From the NCBI RefSeq assembly GCF_012349115.1, contig NZ_PQIG01000067.1, positions 248,001 to 312,000 of the forward strand: DNA of 64,000 nt. The letters are read 5' to 3'. Within the stretch, counting starts at the first letter, position 1. Each line of letters starts with the position of its first letter. The position numbers and the translations under genes were made by a program. Source of the DNA: Rhizobium ruizarguesonis (GTDB lineage Bacteria; Pseudomonadota; Alphaproteobacteria; Rhizobiales; Rhizobiaceae). Positions 26,477-34,508 of the stretch are shown here, one piece after another. The notes below the pieces were generated by a model. It was not told the DNA's origin. It made no database searches and was given only the letters and a program-made list of their open reading frames with translations.

Positions 26477-26560
26477 CTATCCAAGCGCGGAGATCATGAC
26501 CGGCACCGCGGCGAGGGATAGCGCTTGCAGAAAACGGCGTCGGAGAAATTCACGTGTCAT
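26477..26560 (-). pseudogene. Orphan Tat-type signal peptide mini-ORF
   Basis: ATG 26560 follows GGAGGACGCG, an excellent ribosome site. The 27-residue product (start MTREFLRRRFLQALSLAAVP) looks like a twin-arginine signal peptide: basic RRRFLQ then a hydrophobic stretch. It stops at TAG 26477-26479 before any mature domain. It begins 29 bases after the CMD-cupin gene. Most likely it is the 5' stub of a lost exported protein gene; a real small membrane peptide is the alternative. The remaining DNA to 26207 shows nothing recognisable. Confidence 0.4.
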
Positions 26561-26588
26561 CGCGTCCTCCTGGGGTGCACCTGGGTCA

Positions 26589-27788
26589 TCAGTCGAGCAG
26601 ACGGCCCTTATTGTATTCGTCGTCGGAGACCTTTTCCATCCAGGTGACCGAGTTCCCGTCCAGGGCTTCTGCGACCGCGAAATGCGTCATCCCCTCGTCC
26701 ATTGAGGCGCCATGCCAGTGTCTGATATGCGGCGGGATCCAGACGACATCACCCGCGCCGACCTGTTCGACGGGGCCATTCGCCTTCTGAACCCAACCTT
26801 TCCCGGAGACGATGAAGAGCGTCTGGCCAAGCGGATGGGTATGCCATGCAGTACGGGCGCCAGCGGAAAACGACACCGTCGCGCCGCCAATCCTTGCCGG
26901 CGCATCGCCACGATAGAATCCTGACGTTTCCACTTTGCCCGTGAAGTACTGTTCCGGTGCGGATGCCTTGCCATTCCCCGCGCGTGTGATTTTAATTTCT
27001 GTCGTCACGGTCGACTCCTTTACCGTTGGTGTCTCGCGCTGATCGAAAACACGTTTCACCACTGGAACGGCGGACATGGCTCTTGGCCAACCGGCATAGA
27101 AAGCGATGTGGGTGACGATCTCGGAAACCTCTGCACGCGTCAGGCCATTGTCCATCGCGCGGTTCGCATGGAAAGGAAGCTGTTCAGGCTGCCCGATCGC
27201 CACCAGGGCCGCCATGGTCACGAGGCTGCGGTCTCGGGCAGATAGATCTGGACGCTGCCAGAGGTCGCCGAACAGGACGCGGTTGGTGAGGTCGGCAAGC
27301 GCCGACGCCGTCGATGCGACATTGGTGTCCACGGTCGCCGCACGCGCCGCCTCGGCCGCAGCGTCAAAGTCGATCCGGGCGGCATCGCTGTTCGAAACGG
27401 TGCCGATCCCGCGCTCTTCGAATACCTTCTTCGTCTCGGTGACAGCAGACATGGCATTGGGCCAGCCGGTATAGAAGGCAAGCTGCGTGATCAGTTCGCC
27501 GATCTCTTCAGGCTTCACGCCGTTGTCGAGTGCCCGGCGGACATGGCTTCCGGTCTGCGCGGCCTTGCCGGTTGCCACCAGGGTGGCAACGGTCACGAGG
27601 CTGCGGTCACGAGGCGAAAGTTCCTGACGTTCCCAGACCTCACCGAACAGCACGTCGTCGGTGAAATGCCCAAGACCCGGCGCGGTCTCGTAGACGGCCG
27701 GAGGGGCAACGCGCGCGCGCCTGTCTTCGGCTTCGGCGCCCGCTGCTGCCAGTGTGGACATTGCGATGGTGGCTGCGATCTTCTTCAT
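26589..27788 (-). CDS. Secreted double carboxymuconolactone-decarboxylase-like protein fused to cupin
   Basis: Predicted 399 aa. A signal peptide (MKKIAATIAMSTLAAAGAEA) precedes two CMD/AhpD-like repeats, roughly residues 35-130 and 155-255. Each repeat carries the same core (LSPRDRSLVTVATLVATGKA and LSARDRSLVTMAALVAIGQP; QLAFYTGWPNAMSAV and HIAFYAGWPRAMSAV). A C-terminal cupin follows, about 285-385, with WHTHPLGQTLFIVSGKGW and PPHIRHWHGAS. Neither CMD repeat has the CxxC of AhpD. Proteins of this group are often near alcohol dehydrogenases, and an ADH remnant lies 70 bases upstream. The reaction is unknown; a periplasmic detoxification role is a guess. Confidence 0.82.
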   Translation of the reverse strand: MKKIAATIAMSTLAAAGAEAEDRRARVAPPAVYETAPGLGHFTDDVLFGEVWERQELSPRDRSLVTVATLVATGKAAQTGSHVRRALDNGVKPEEIGELITQLAFYTGWPNAMSAVTETKKVFEERGIGTVSNSDAARIDFDAAAEAARAATVDTNVASTASALADLTNRVLFGDLWQRPDLSARDRSLVTMAALVAIGQPEQLPFHANRAMDNGLTRAEVSEIVTHIAFYAGWPRAMSAVPVVKRVFDQRETPTVKESTVTTEIKITRAGNGKASAPEQYFTGKVETSGFYRGDAPARIGGATVSFSAGARTAWHTHPLGQTLFIVSGKGWVQKANGPVEQVGAGDVVWIPPHIRHWHGASMDEGMTHFAVAEALDGNSVTWMEKVSDDEYNKGRLLD

Positions 27789-27857
27789 GAATTTGTCTCC
27801 GTCGAAGGTTTAATCAGACACATAAGCTTTAAGGCTCGCCGGAGCGGCCAACCGCCC

Positions 27858-27925
27858 CTACCGTCGAAGCAGCGTCTTGATGGCCCGGCGTTCGTCCATG
27901 GCGCGGTAGCCCTCCGCCACGTCCG
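27858..27925 (-). pseudogene. C-terminal remnant of a zinc alcohol dehydrogenase
   Basis: On the minus strand the DNA reads LADVAEGYRAMDERRAIKTL, then LRR and TAG at 27858-27860. This is the typical C-terminal tail of zinc-dependent alcohol dehydrogenases. Nothing upstream continues the gene, so only about 22 codons survive, just before the CMD-cupin gene. Confidence 0.55.
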
Positions 27926-28481
27926 CAAGTGGGCACACAAGGGGAGCCTATGCTGATCCCTCAGCAGTCCGGGTCGTAGCCGCGCCGGGAAGCTGACGCC
28001 TGACTGACGGTCTTGCGTCTCGATCTATTATTGCTGCGTCCTCGCTCTGTGCCGGAGGAAATATACTGCCCTACCATTGATCGGATTAGATGGGATGTTT
28101 GGCATGAACCTATGACAGTCATTCATGAATGCGCTTTTCATGTTCGCGCGCGCGCCAACCGTGTCACGCATTGATGAATGAGAATGATGAGATGCGATGA
28201 GAGGCACCTGATTGGGTTGGTTTTCGCCCAACGTTTGTCTTCGACGCCTTTACCAGCCGGCGTCGCTCCGCCTCAGCTTCCTTACGCCGATGACCCATAA
28301 TTCCTGCGAGAGCTGCAATCGTGTCCGCCTCACCTGAACGGCCACGCTCTACATATGCCTCGGGCAGTGGTCATGTTCTACTCGTTCTTCGTGGACTACT
28401 ACGTCTCCTCGATGACCGGCGCAGTGAAGGAGTGAAGTCTACCGCAGGCACGCCGTTGCTTCCTGCAGCGGAGCCTTCCCA
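27926..28481. other. Non-coding or degenerate region
   Basis: No supported gene in about 555 bases. Two weak signals were seen. A 68-codon open minus-strand stretch (28164-28370, no start codon with a ribosome site) encodes a charged segment HRRKEAEAERRRLVKASK and may be the tail of a lost gene. A 26-codon plus-strand ORF (28355-28435) has no ribosome site. Composition is more AT-rich than the neighbours. This is probably decayed or recombined DNA. Confidence 0.4.
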
Positions 28482-28877
28482 TCATGTATCGACACCTCGT
28501 CTTGCCGAGATCGAATAATTGTAAATTGCCGCGTAGCTCGTCGATACGAGCAGCGGAAATGCGATGGTCTTGAGTATTTCCGGCGTGCCGGTCGCCGCAT
28601 GGATTGCCACGAGAATGCTGGCTGAGCCGATACAGGCAATGAGAGGCGGCGCCCAAAATCGCACAGATCCGACGAAGCGCTTTGAAAGCCAGTCGATGAC
28701 GGATTTCAGGAAAAGCGTCAGGCAGGCGGATATCGTACCCTGCACAAGGCCGGCATAGAGTGGCAATGGCATGGCGTGCGCGCGATTGGCGAAAACCGCC
28801 CAGCTGCCCATTGCCAAAAAGGCGAAGAGAACATGTACGCCGCCGCTGCGGAGTAGCCGGTGCAGTGCATTCGGCAT
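28482..28877 (-). CDS. Small membrane protein of unknown function
   Basis: Predicted 131 aa with about four transmembrane segments (for example VHVLFAFLAMGSWAVFANRA and FPLLVSTSYAAIYNYSISA). The AMPLPLYAGLVQGTISACLT segment and the regular hydrophobic spacing suggest a real small integral membrane protein. ATG 28877 is taken as start; GTG at 28889 and 28880 are in frame. I do not recognise the family. It stands alone between degenerate DNA and the BrnA-like gene. Confidence 0.55.
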   Translation of the reverse strand: MPNALHRLLRSGGVHVLFAFLAMGSWAVFANRAHAMPLPLYAGLVQGTISACLTLFLKSVIDWLSKRFVGSVRFWAPPLIACIGSASILVAIHAATGTPEILKTIAFPLLVSTSYAAIYNYSISARRGVDT

Positions 28878-28917
28878 CACAGCGACCACCCGTGGCGTAC
28901 AAGATGGTGCAATAGGG

Positions 28918-29151
28918 TCAGAGGCCGTTCTTCATCGCAGCGCGCAACGTATCGTTGATACGATCCTGCCAGCCAGCGCCATTTTCCTGGAAAAAGGCAA
29001 GCACATCACTGTCGATCTTGAGCGAAACAAGCTCCTTGACATTCGGCAGTGCCGGCCGCTCAACGGCTTGTTCCGGCTTCTTCTTCGCGGGTTTGAACAA
29101 TGCTTCGGCAGCATCCAGTGGATTGACAGGTCTGCGGGGCGGGTTTGCCAT
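28918..29151 (-). CDS. BrnA-like antitoxin, unpaired
   Basis: Predicted 77 aa (80 if GTG 29160 is used). The C-terminus VSLKIDSDVLAFFQENGAGW, then QDRINDTLRAAM, matches the ribbon-helix-helix segment of BrnA-type antitoxins. BrnA normally follows a BrnT toxin gene; the 226 bases upstream (29161-29386) contain no BrnT-like frame. It could be an orphan antitoxin or a solitary regulator. It is downstream of the NHEJ operon on the same strand, so it may be co-transcribed with it. Confidence 0.65.
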   Translation of the reverse strand: MANPPRRPVNPLDAAEALFKPAKKKPEQAVERPALPNVKELVSLKIDSDVLAFFQENGAGWQDRINDTLRAAMKNGL

Positions 29152-29386
29152 GGTTGTCACTTTCTATTGTCTATCGGAGCGACATATGAGCGGCATACGT
29201 GATGTCGGCCGCTTCGTCGACTATTTATCTTGTTTTGCGAGAAGGCGATTTAGCCGAACTGCTTGATCGCCAGCGTGCCGGGCCGCAGGTCGTCGTATGG
29301 AACGATGTCGGGTCTTGGCTCCATCGTCAGCATCGTGAAGGCTTGGCGGCGGCGGCGCATCAAAGCGGAAGGCTGATGGTGGTTCC

Positions 29387-30445
29387 TCAATCGCCCATGA
29401 AGCCAGTCATATCGAAGACAGCGGCGTTATCTTGAACCTCGCGCAGCCCCTTGTAGGACGCATGGCGGAGATTGCCGTCATCGGTCCAGCCGCGAAACTC
29501 GATCTCGGCAATCAGCGTCGGCTGCACGAAGACGAGGCGCTTGCCCTTCAACGGAGTAACCGGCCGGCTCGTCTTCAACCGATCGAGCGTCTTTTTTAGC
29601 TGCTCCGCATCCCTGGCACTGAAACCAGTCCCGACCGACCCCACGTAAACCCAGTCGAAACCTTGTCTGCCGGCCACAAGCAGGCTGCCGATGCCGCCGC
29701 GGGCGGATGCCGACTGCTCGTAGCCGACGATCATGAAGCTTTCGCTCTGGACGCACTTGATCTTCAGCCAGTCGCCCGTGCGGCCGCTGCGGTAGGGCCG
29801 GTCGCGATGCTTGGCGATGATGCCTTCCAGATGACGATGGCAGGCGTGCTCGAGGAGATCTTCGGCCGGGAGGTCTATTTCTTCGGAAATGCGGATCGTG
29901 CCATTGCCGCCTTCCGGTATCAGGTCTTCAAGAAGGTGCCGTCGCACGTCAAGCTCGGTGCCAGTGAGATCGTGACCGTCGAGATAGAGAAGGTCGAAGG
30001 CGACGAGGATCGACTCTATCGACACTCGCTTGCCGCCCCGCCCGCCAAGCGAACGCTGCAGGGCGCCAAAATCCGATCGGCCCTGCGCGTCAAGAACGAC
30101 CGCCTCGCCATCGAGGATGGCTGTCGTTACCCCAAGCGCTTTTGCTGCAGCGGCGATGGTCGGGAAGCGATGGGTCCAATCATGGCCGCCGCGAGTGGTG
30201 ACCCGCACGCCCTTCGGCTCAACATGGATTGCCAATCGATAGCCATCCAACTTGACCTCATAGAGCCAATCCGACCCCACAGGCACGGTCGGCTTCAGCA
30301 GCGCAAGGCAGGGCTCGACGCGCAACGGCATTGGATCGAAGGGCAGACTTGGCTGGTCGGGATCGCGCTTGCGGATCGGACGAGACTGCAGCGTTGCGTG
30401 GGACTCGTCGAGCAAGGGCAGAATGGGGCGGCGCGGGCGCGTCAT
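29387..30445 (-). CDS. ATP-dependent DNA ligase, LigD ligase-domain type
   Basis: Predicted 352 aa. The adenylated lysine K65 lies in LYEVKLDGYR; further nucleotidyltransferase motifs follow (AILDGEAVVLD, DLLYLDGHDL, EGIIAKHRDRPY, WLKIKC). The C-terminal OB fold ends with FVQPTLIAEIEFRGWT. It matches the ligase domain of LigD without the polymerase or phosphoesterase domains, so other proteins must supply end processing. It starts eight bases after the Ku gene, in an operon ku-ku-ligase for non-homologous end joining. Confidence 0.9.
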   Translation of the reverse strand: MTRPRRPILPLLDESHATLQSRPIRKRDPDQPSLPFDPMPLRVEPCLALLKPTVPVGSDWLYEVKLDGYRLAIHVEPKGVRVTTRGGHDWTHRFPTIAAAAKALGVTTAILDGEAVVLDAQGRSDFGALQRSLGGRGGKRVSIESILVAFDLLYLDGHDLTGTELDVRRHLLEDLIPEGGNGTIRISEEIDLPAEDLLEHACHRHLEGIIAKHRDRPYRSGRTGDWLKIKCVQSESFMIVGYEQSASARGGIGSLLVAGRQGFDWVYVGSVGTGFSARDAEQLKKTLDRLKTSRPVTPLKGKRLVFVQPTLIAEIEFRGWTDDGNLRHASYKGLREVQDNAAVFDMTGFMGD

Positions 30446-30453
30446 GATTGGGT

Positions 30454-31272
30454 TTAACGCCTCCCCGGGCGGTTTTCCGCTTCGACCGACTTGCGCAGGG
30501 CATCCATGATATTGATGACATTGCTCGGTGCCGGTTGTTGTTTTTCCCCAGCCTTGGGCTTTGCCCTGCTCGGCTTTTTCATCTGCTTCTTCTTCGCGTC
30601 GATGATATCGAGGAGCTTGTCCTGAACGGGATCGGAGACCATCTTCGGGCTCCAGTGTTGCGTCTGCTTTTTGATGAGCTGCTGGACGAGCGGCATCATC
30701 TCGCTGTCGGCAGCCTCGTCATCGACCCTCTCGAAATAGGTGTCGGCGTTGCGCACCTCATCACCATATCGCAGCGTCCAGAGCACGATGCCCTTGCCGC
30801 GTGGCTCCAGCATGACGGCGCGTTCCCGTCTTGAGATCACAAGTCTTGATATGCCGACCATATTCTCGGCGGCCATGGCGTCGCGGATGACGGAAAACGC
30901 TTCCTGGCCGACCGGATCGTCCGGAGAAAGATAGTAGGGCGTATCGAGCCAGATCCAGTCGACGCCATCCCGCGGCGCGAAAACTTCGATGTCGATTGTC
31001 TTGGTACTGTCGAGTGCAACGTTTTCGAGTTCCTCGTCTTCCAGAATGACATACTCGTTCTCGCCGCGCTGATAACCCTTCACCTCGTCCTCGTCCTTCA
31101 CTTCCTTGCCAGTAACGGAATCGACATAATGGCTGACGACGCGGTTCTGCGTCTCTCGGTTCAAGGTGTGGAAGCGGACCTTCTCATTTTCCGACGTCGC
31201 CGGCATCATCTGAACAGGGCAGGTGACGAGCGACAGCTTGAGGTAGCCTTTCCAGTGGGGACGAAGGGCCAT
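30454..31272 (-). CDS. Ku DNA end-binding protein 1
   Basis: Predicted 272 aa bacterial Ku. It begins MALRPHWKGYLKLSLVTCPV, has TLNRETQNRVVSHYVDSVTG, a DTPYYLSPDD stretch and a lysine-rich C-terminal tail (DAKKKQMKKPSRAKPKAGEK) typical of DNA- and LigD-interacting extensions. ATG 31272 is chosen with GGAGG five bases upstream. It should bind double-strand ends as a dimer and recruit the ligase encoded next. It is about 12 bases after a second Ku gene, so a heterodimer is possible. Confidence 0.92.
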   Translation of the reverse strand: MALRPHWKGYLKLSLVTCPVQMMPATSENEKVRFHTLNRETQNRVVSHYVDSVTGKEVKDEDEVKGYQRGENEYVILEDEELENVALDSTKTIDIEVFAPRDGVDWIWLDTPYYLSPDDPVGQEAFSVIRDAMAAENMVGISRLVISRRERAVMLEPRGKGIVLWTLRYGDEVRNADTYFERVDDEAADSEMMPLVQQLIKKQTQHWSPKMVSDPVQDKLLDIIDAKKKQMKKPSRAKPKAGEKQQPAPSNVINIMDALRKSVEAENRPGRR

Positions 31273-31284
31273 GGAATCCTCCAA

Positions 31285-32181
31285 TCAGCTGGCGCGGCGG
31301 TGTTGAGCGCCACCGGTGCCACGCGATTTCGCCGACGTCGCACGCGCTGCCTGGCGCCCCTTTCCGGCATTGGCGTTAACCGCTGAGCGCTTGGTCTTGG
31401 CGGACGCGGACATTCCGGCACTTTCACGCAGCGCCTGAAGGAGGTCGCCGGGCTTGGATGCCGGGGGCGTCTTCTTCTGCGGCAGCGTCCGGCCCTCAAT
31501 CTTAGCCTTCACAAGCTCTGCCACCGCCGCCTCATAGCGGTCGTCGAACTGCTTGGGATCAAATTGGCCTTTTTTCGTGTTGATGATGTGTTTGGCGAGC
31601 TCCAGCATCTCACCTTCGATCTTGAGGTCCGGCATTTCCTCGAAAGCCTTTTGCGACGAACGGACCTCATAGTCATAGTTCAAGGTGGAACCGACCAAGC
31701 CGTTGCCGTGCGGCCGAATGAGAACGGTGCGCAGACGCCGGAACAAGACCGTGCGAGCAATTGCAGCAACCCTGGCCTTTTTCATGCCGTCGCGCAGCAG
31801 CTTGTAGGCGTCGCCGCCTATCTTGTCAGGAGCAAGGTAGTAGGGCTTGTCGAAATAGACATCATCGACTTCCTCGCAGGGAATGAACGCTTCGACCGTA
31901 AGTGTCTTGTCGCTGTTTGGAATGGCTGCCGCGACTTCGTCGGGTTCGAGGACGACATATCGCCCGTCCTCGATCTCAAAGCCTTTGACCTGATCCTCAC
32001 GCTCGACGGGATTGCCGGTTTGGCTGTCGACGAACTCGCGCCGAACACGATTGCCGGTCTTTCGGTTCAGAGTGTTGAAGGCGATCCGTTCGGAGGAGGA
32101 TGCCGCGGTGTAGAGCGCGACAGGAAACGCGACTTCTCCAAACTTGATGTAGCCTTTCCAATTCGCCCGCGGGGCAACCAT
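31285..32181 (-). CDS. Ku DNA end-binding protein 2
   Basis: Predicted 298 aa. It begins MVAPRANWKGYIKFGEVAFP, then TLNRKTGNRVRREFVDSQTG and FDKPYYLAPDKIGG; a long basic C-terminal tail is rich in Ala, Lys, Arg and Ser. ATG 32181 has GAGGGAG eight bases upstream. The two Ku proteins differ through most of their length, so they are not recent duplicates. Rhizobia such as S. meliloti also carry several Ku genes in which paired ku genes cooperate. The first gene of the operon; the 216-base gap upstream (32182-32397) must hold its promoter. Confidence 0.92.
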   Translation of the reverse strand: MVAPRANWKGYIKFGEVAFPVALYTAASSSERIAFNTLNRKTGNRVRREFVDSQTGNPVEREDQVKGFEIEDGRYVVLEPDEVAAAIPNSDKTLTVEAFIPCEEVDDVYFDKPYYLAPDKIGGDAYKLLRDGMKKARVAAIARTVLFRRLRTVLIRPHGNGLVGSTLNYDYEVRSSQKAFEEMPDLKIEGEMLELAKHIINTKKGQFDPKQFDDRYEAAVAELVKAKIEGRTLPQKKTPPASKPGDLLQALRESAGMSASAKTKRSAVNANAGKGRQAARATSAKSRGTGGAQHRRAS

Positions 32182-32397
32182 CTGCGCGACTCCCTCACAC
32201 AACCAACGCGATTCAACTGAATCACCTGGCAAATTGTTCCGAGTCGAAACGAATCTAAATTCAAGGACTTAACACGTAGAGATCTCCCGTATTCCGAGTC
32301 TGGAGATGTTCTTGATTCGATGGCTCTTTTTTTCGCAACGTGCTTTTGAACGAGCCGGCAACCACCAAGATATATCCGACTTCACCGCCAGCATTCT

Positions 32398-32853
32398 TCA
32401 ACGGGCGCTGTACTTCGCGTCGAGATCATCCATGGCCTTGACGTTACCGGCAGAACGGCCGTTCTCGTCGAAGGCCTGGGCAAGAAACGCATCAGCGATC
32501 GACTTTGCAAGCTCCGTTCCGATGACGCGGGCTCCCATGGTGATGATCTGCGCATTGTTAGAAAGCGCGGCACGCTCGGCAGAATAGGTGTCGTGCGTCA
32601 GGGCGGCGCGGATGCCCGGAACCTTGTTGGCCGAGATGCAGACGCCGATGCCGGTACCGCAAACAAGGATCGCCTTGTCGTAGGTGCCGTCGATGACGCC
32701 TGAGGCGACGCGATCCGAGAGGTTGGCGTAGAAAGGATCGGCACCGGCGCTGGTGCGCGAGACTTCGTAGACGTCGAAGCGCTCCTTCAGATGGTCGGCC
32801 AGGATCTTGGCGAGGCCTTCGCCGGCGCTGTCTCCTGCAATGGCAAGCTTCAT
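32398..32853 (-). CDS. rpiB: RpiB-family isomerase of erythritol catabolism (EryI)
   Basis: Predicted 151 aa. The sugar-phosphate isomerase core is present: [38 protein letters not shown] with the catalytic cysteine, and [20 protein letters not shown]. In Brucella and rhizobia this gene of the ery region (EryI) converts D-erythrulose-4-phosphate to D-erythrose-4-phosphate. GAGGAG precedes the ATG; the gene starts 11 bases after tpiB. It is the last gene of the eryR-tpiB-rpiB operon. Confidence 0.9.
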   Translation of the reverse strand: MKLAIAGDSAGEGLAKILADHLKERFDVYEVSRTSAGADPFYANLSDRVASGVIDGTYDKAILVCGTGIGVCISANKVPGIRAALTHDTYSAERAALSNNAQIITMGARVIGTELAKSIADAFLAQAFDENGRSAGNVKAMDDLDAKYSAR

Positions 32854-32864
32854 GGTCTTTCTCC

Positions 32865-33635
32865 TCAGAGTTTGGCAGCGCATTTGGCCAGGATGTCGAG
32901 GTAGCCTTCGACATCCCAGGCCGAACGGCCGATGAAGAGCCCGTCGATATGCGGGCTCGAGATCAATTCTTCGCAGTTTTGTGGGTTGACCGATCCGCCA
33001 TAAAGGCAGGGGATCTTCCGGCCCAGCACAGTTTCGGCAATGGCGATGATTTCAGACTGGCGGGCATCTGCATAATCCGCAGTCGCCGGGATGCCCTTCT
33101 CGCCGATCGCCCAGACCGGCTCGTAGGCCAGCAGGATTTCGGCGCTTTTCTGGGCGCCTGAAAGTTTCGAAAGCGCGCCGCGCACCTGGGTTGCGAGGAT
33201 GTCGGCGGCCTTTCCGCTTTCGCGGTCGGAAAGCGTTTCGCCAATGCAGATCAGCGGAACGAGACCGTGGCGAATCGCTGCTTCGGTCTTCAGACCCACA
33301 GTCTCGTCGGTCTCTCCAAAATGTTCGCGCCGCTCGGAATGGCCAAGCTCGACGAGATCGAGATTGCAGTCCTTCAGCATTACCGGCGAGACTTCGCCGG
33401 TCCAGGCGCCCTGGTCGGCCCAATGCATGTTCTGCGCGCCGACTTTCACCGAGGTCTTGGCAAGCATCGCCTTGACCTCGCGCACCGCCGTGAAGGGCGG
33501 AATCACGAAGCGCTGGATGCGCGGGTCACGCGCGCCATCGGCAGCTTCGAGACCACGCGAGAAATGCTCGGCTTCAGCAAGCGTCTTATTCATCTTCCAG
33601 CTGGTGCCAATCCAGAAGCGCGGCTTTTCGGTCAT
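32865..33635 (-). CDS. tpiB: Triose-phosphate-isomerase-like enzyme of erythritol catabolism (EryH)
   Basis: Predicted 256 aa TIM-barrel isomerase. Catalytic residues are K14 (GTSWKMN), H99 (ELGHSERR) and E172 ([10 protein letters not shown]); the flexible loop region is intact. The usual NWKMN is SWKMN here, so the conserved Asn is Ser, in line with action on a tetrulose rather than triose phosphate. In the published ery pathway EryH converts L-3-tetrulose-4-phosphate to D-erythrulose-4-phosphate after EryC. The start overlaps the eryR stop by 4 bp. Confidence 0.9.
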   Translation of the reverse strand: MTEKPRFWIGTSWKMNKTLAEAEHFSRGLEAADGARDPRIQRFVIPPFTAVREVKAMLAKTSVKVGAQNMHWADQGAWTGEVSPVMLKDCNLDLVELGHSERREHFGETDETVGLKTEAAIRHGLVPLICIGETLSDRESGKAADILATQVRGALSKLSGAQKSAEILLAYEPVWAIGEKGIPATADYADARQSEIIAIAETVLGRKIPCLYGGSVNPQNCEELISSPHIDGLFIGRSAWDVEGYLDILAKCAAKL

Positions 33636-34408
33636 GTCGGATCCTGCGTTGATGCAACGGTGAGCGCGATGCCCGCCTGCTCGAATTCCTCCAGGACAGC
33701 AGCATCCGGTGCGCTGTCGGTGATAACGGCGTCGAAGTCGGCCAGATCCGCCATGACATGCAGGGCGGTGTGGCCGATGCGCTGATGGTTGACCAGAAGG
33801 CAGGTCCTGGTCGACGACGCGATCATCGCCCGCTTGGCGCGCACGACGTTGTCGTCCATATGATAGGCGCGCCCGCCGCTGACGGCGGGCGTCGAAATGA
33901 AAGCGATGTCGGCCCTTAGCCGCGACAGTGCCTCCTCGGTGACGACGCCGAGATAGGCGTTGAATTTCGCCGAATAGATGCCGCCAAGCGCGATCAGCGT
34001 GATGCCGGTTTCGCCTTTCAGCCGCTCCATGATCGCCGCATTGTTGGTGATCAAGGTCAGCGGCCGCTTCTGCAGCAGCATTTCGCCGAGCACGGCCGCC
34101 ATCGAGCCGTCGTTCACCATCACCGTCATCCCCGGCTCGACCAGTTCCAGCGCGGTCTCAGCCATAGCCAGCTTGGCCTCGCTTCCCTGGCGCTCGCGAA
34201 TGCGGAAGTCGCTTTCGAACTGCGTTCCGGCATCAATGGTCGCGCCGCCGCGAACCTTGCGCAGGACGCCCGCCTGCTCGAGATCGTCGAGATCGCGATG
34301 GATCGTCATCTTTGACACGGTGAAGCGATCGGCAAGGTCGTCGAGATCGACGGTCTTGTTTTCGACGAGCAGGTTGACGATCAACTGCTGCCGCTCTTCT
34401 CGCCTCAT
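33632..34408 (-). CDS. eryR: DeoR-family regulator of tpiB-rpiB (EryR)
   Basis: Predicted 258 aa. An N-terminal DeoR HTH (MRREERQQLIVNLLVENKTV, LADRFTVSKMTIHRDLDDLE, GVLRKVRGGATID) is followed by a sugar-phosphate sensor domain (MVNDGSMAAV, LITNNAAIMERL, ALGGIY). Family members repress their own operon until bound by a phosphorylated intermediate. It heads the operon with tpiB and rpiB, and its upstream region carries an AT-rich inverted repeat. Position and family agree with eryR of R. leguminosarum. Confidence 0.88.
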   Translation of the reverse strand: MRREERQQLIVNLLVENKTVDLDDLADRFTVSKMTIHRDLDDLEQAGVLRKVRGGATIDAGTQFESDFRIRERQGSEAKLAMAETALELVEPGMTVMVNDGSMAAVLGEMLLQKRPLTLITNNAAIMERLKGETGITLIALGGIYSAKFNAYLGVVTEEALSRLRADIAFISTPAVSGGRAYHMDDNVVRAKRAMIASSTRTCLLVNHQRIGHTALHVMADLADFDAVITDSAPDAAVLEEFEQAGIALTVASTQDPT

Positions 34409-34459
34409 CCCGCTCTCCCACCCTCGCTGATGTTAAGATAACGGAGTATGCGTGATAAT

Positions 34460-34494
34460 CAACATTTATTGTGTTATTTTGCGATAAAATGTTG
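34460..34494. promoter_or_regulatory. Inverted repeat in eryR promoter
   Basis: CAACATTT (34460-34467) and AAATGTTG (34487-34494) are perfect 8-bp arms 19 bp apart in the AT-rich 100-base gap between eryR and eryD. It is a plausible EryR operator. EryD binding is an alternative. Confidence 0.5.
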
Positions 34495-34508
34495 TTGTCT
34501 TCCCATAG

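Noticed and set aside
28164..28370. Charged 68-codon minus-strand open stretch
   Set aside because: No start codon with ribosome site and no family match; left as possible gene debris.
29199..29435. 78-codon plus-strand ORF between the BrnA-like gene and the ligase
   Set aside because: No ribosome site, overlaps the ligase 3' end, does not resemble BrnT or any family I know.
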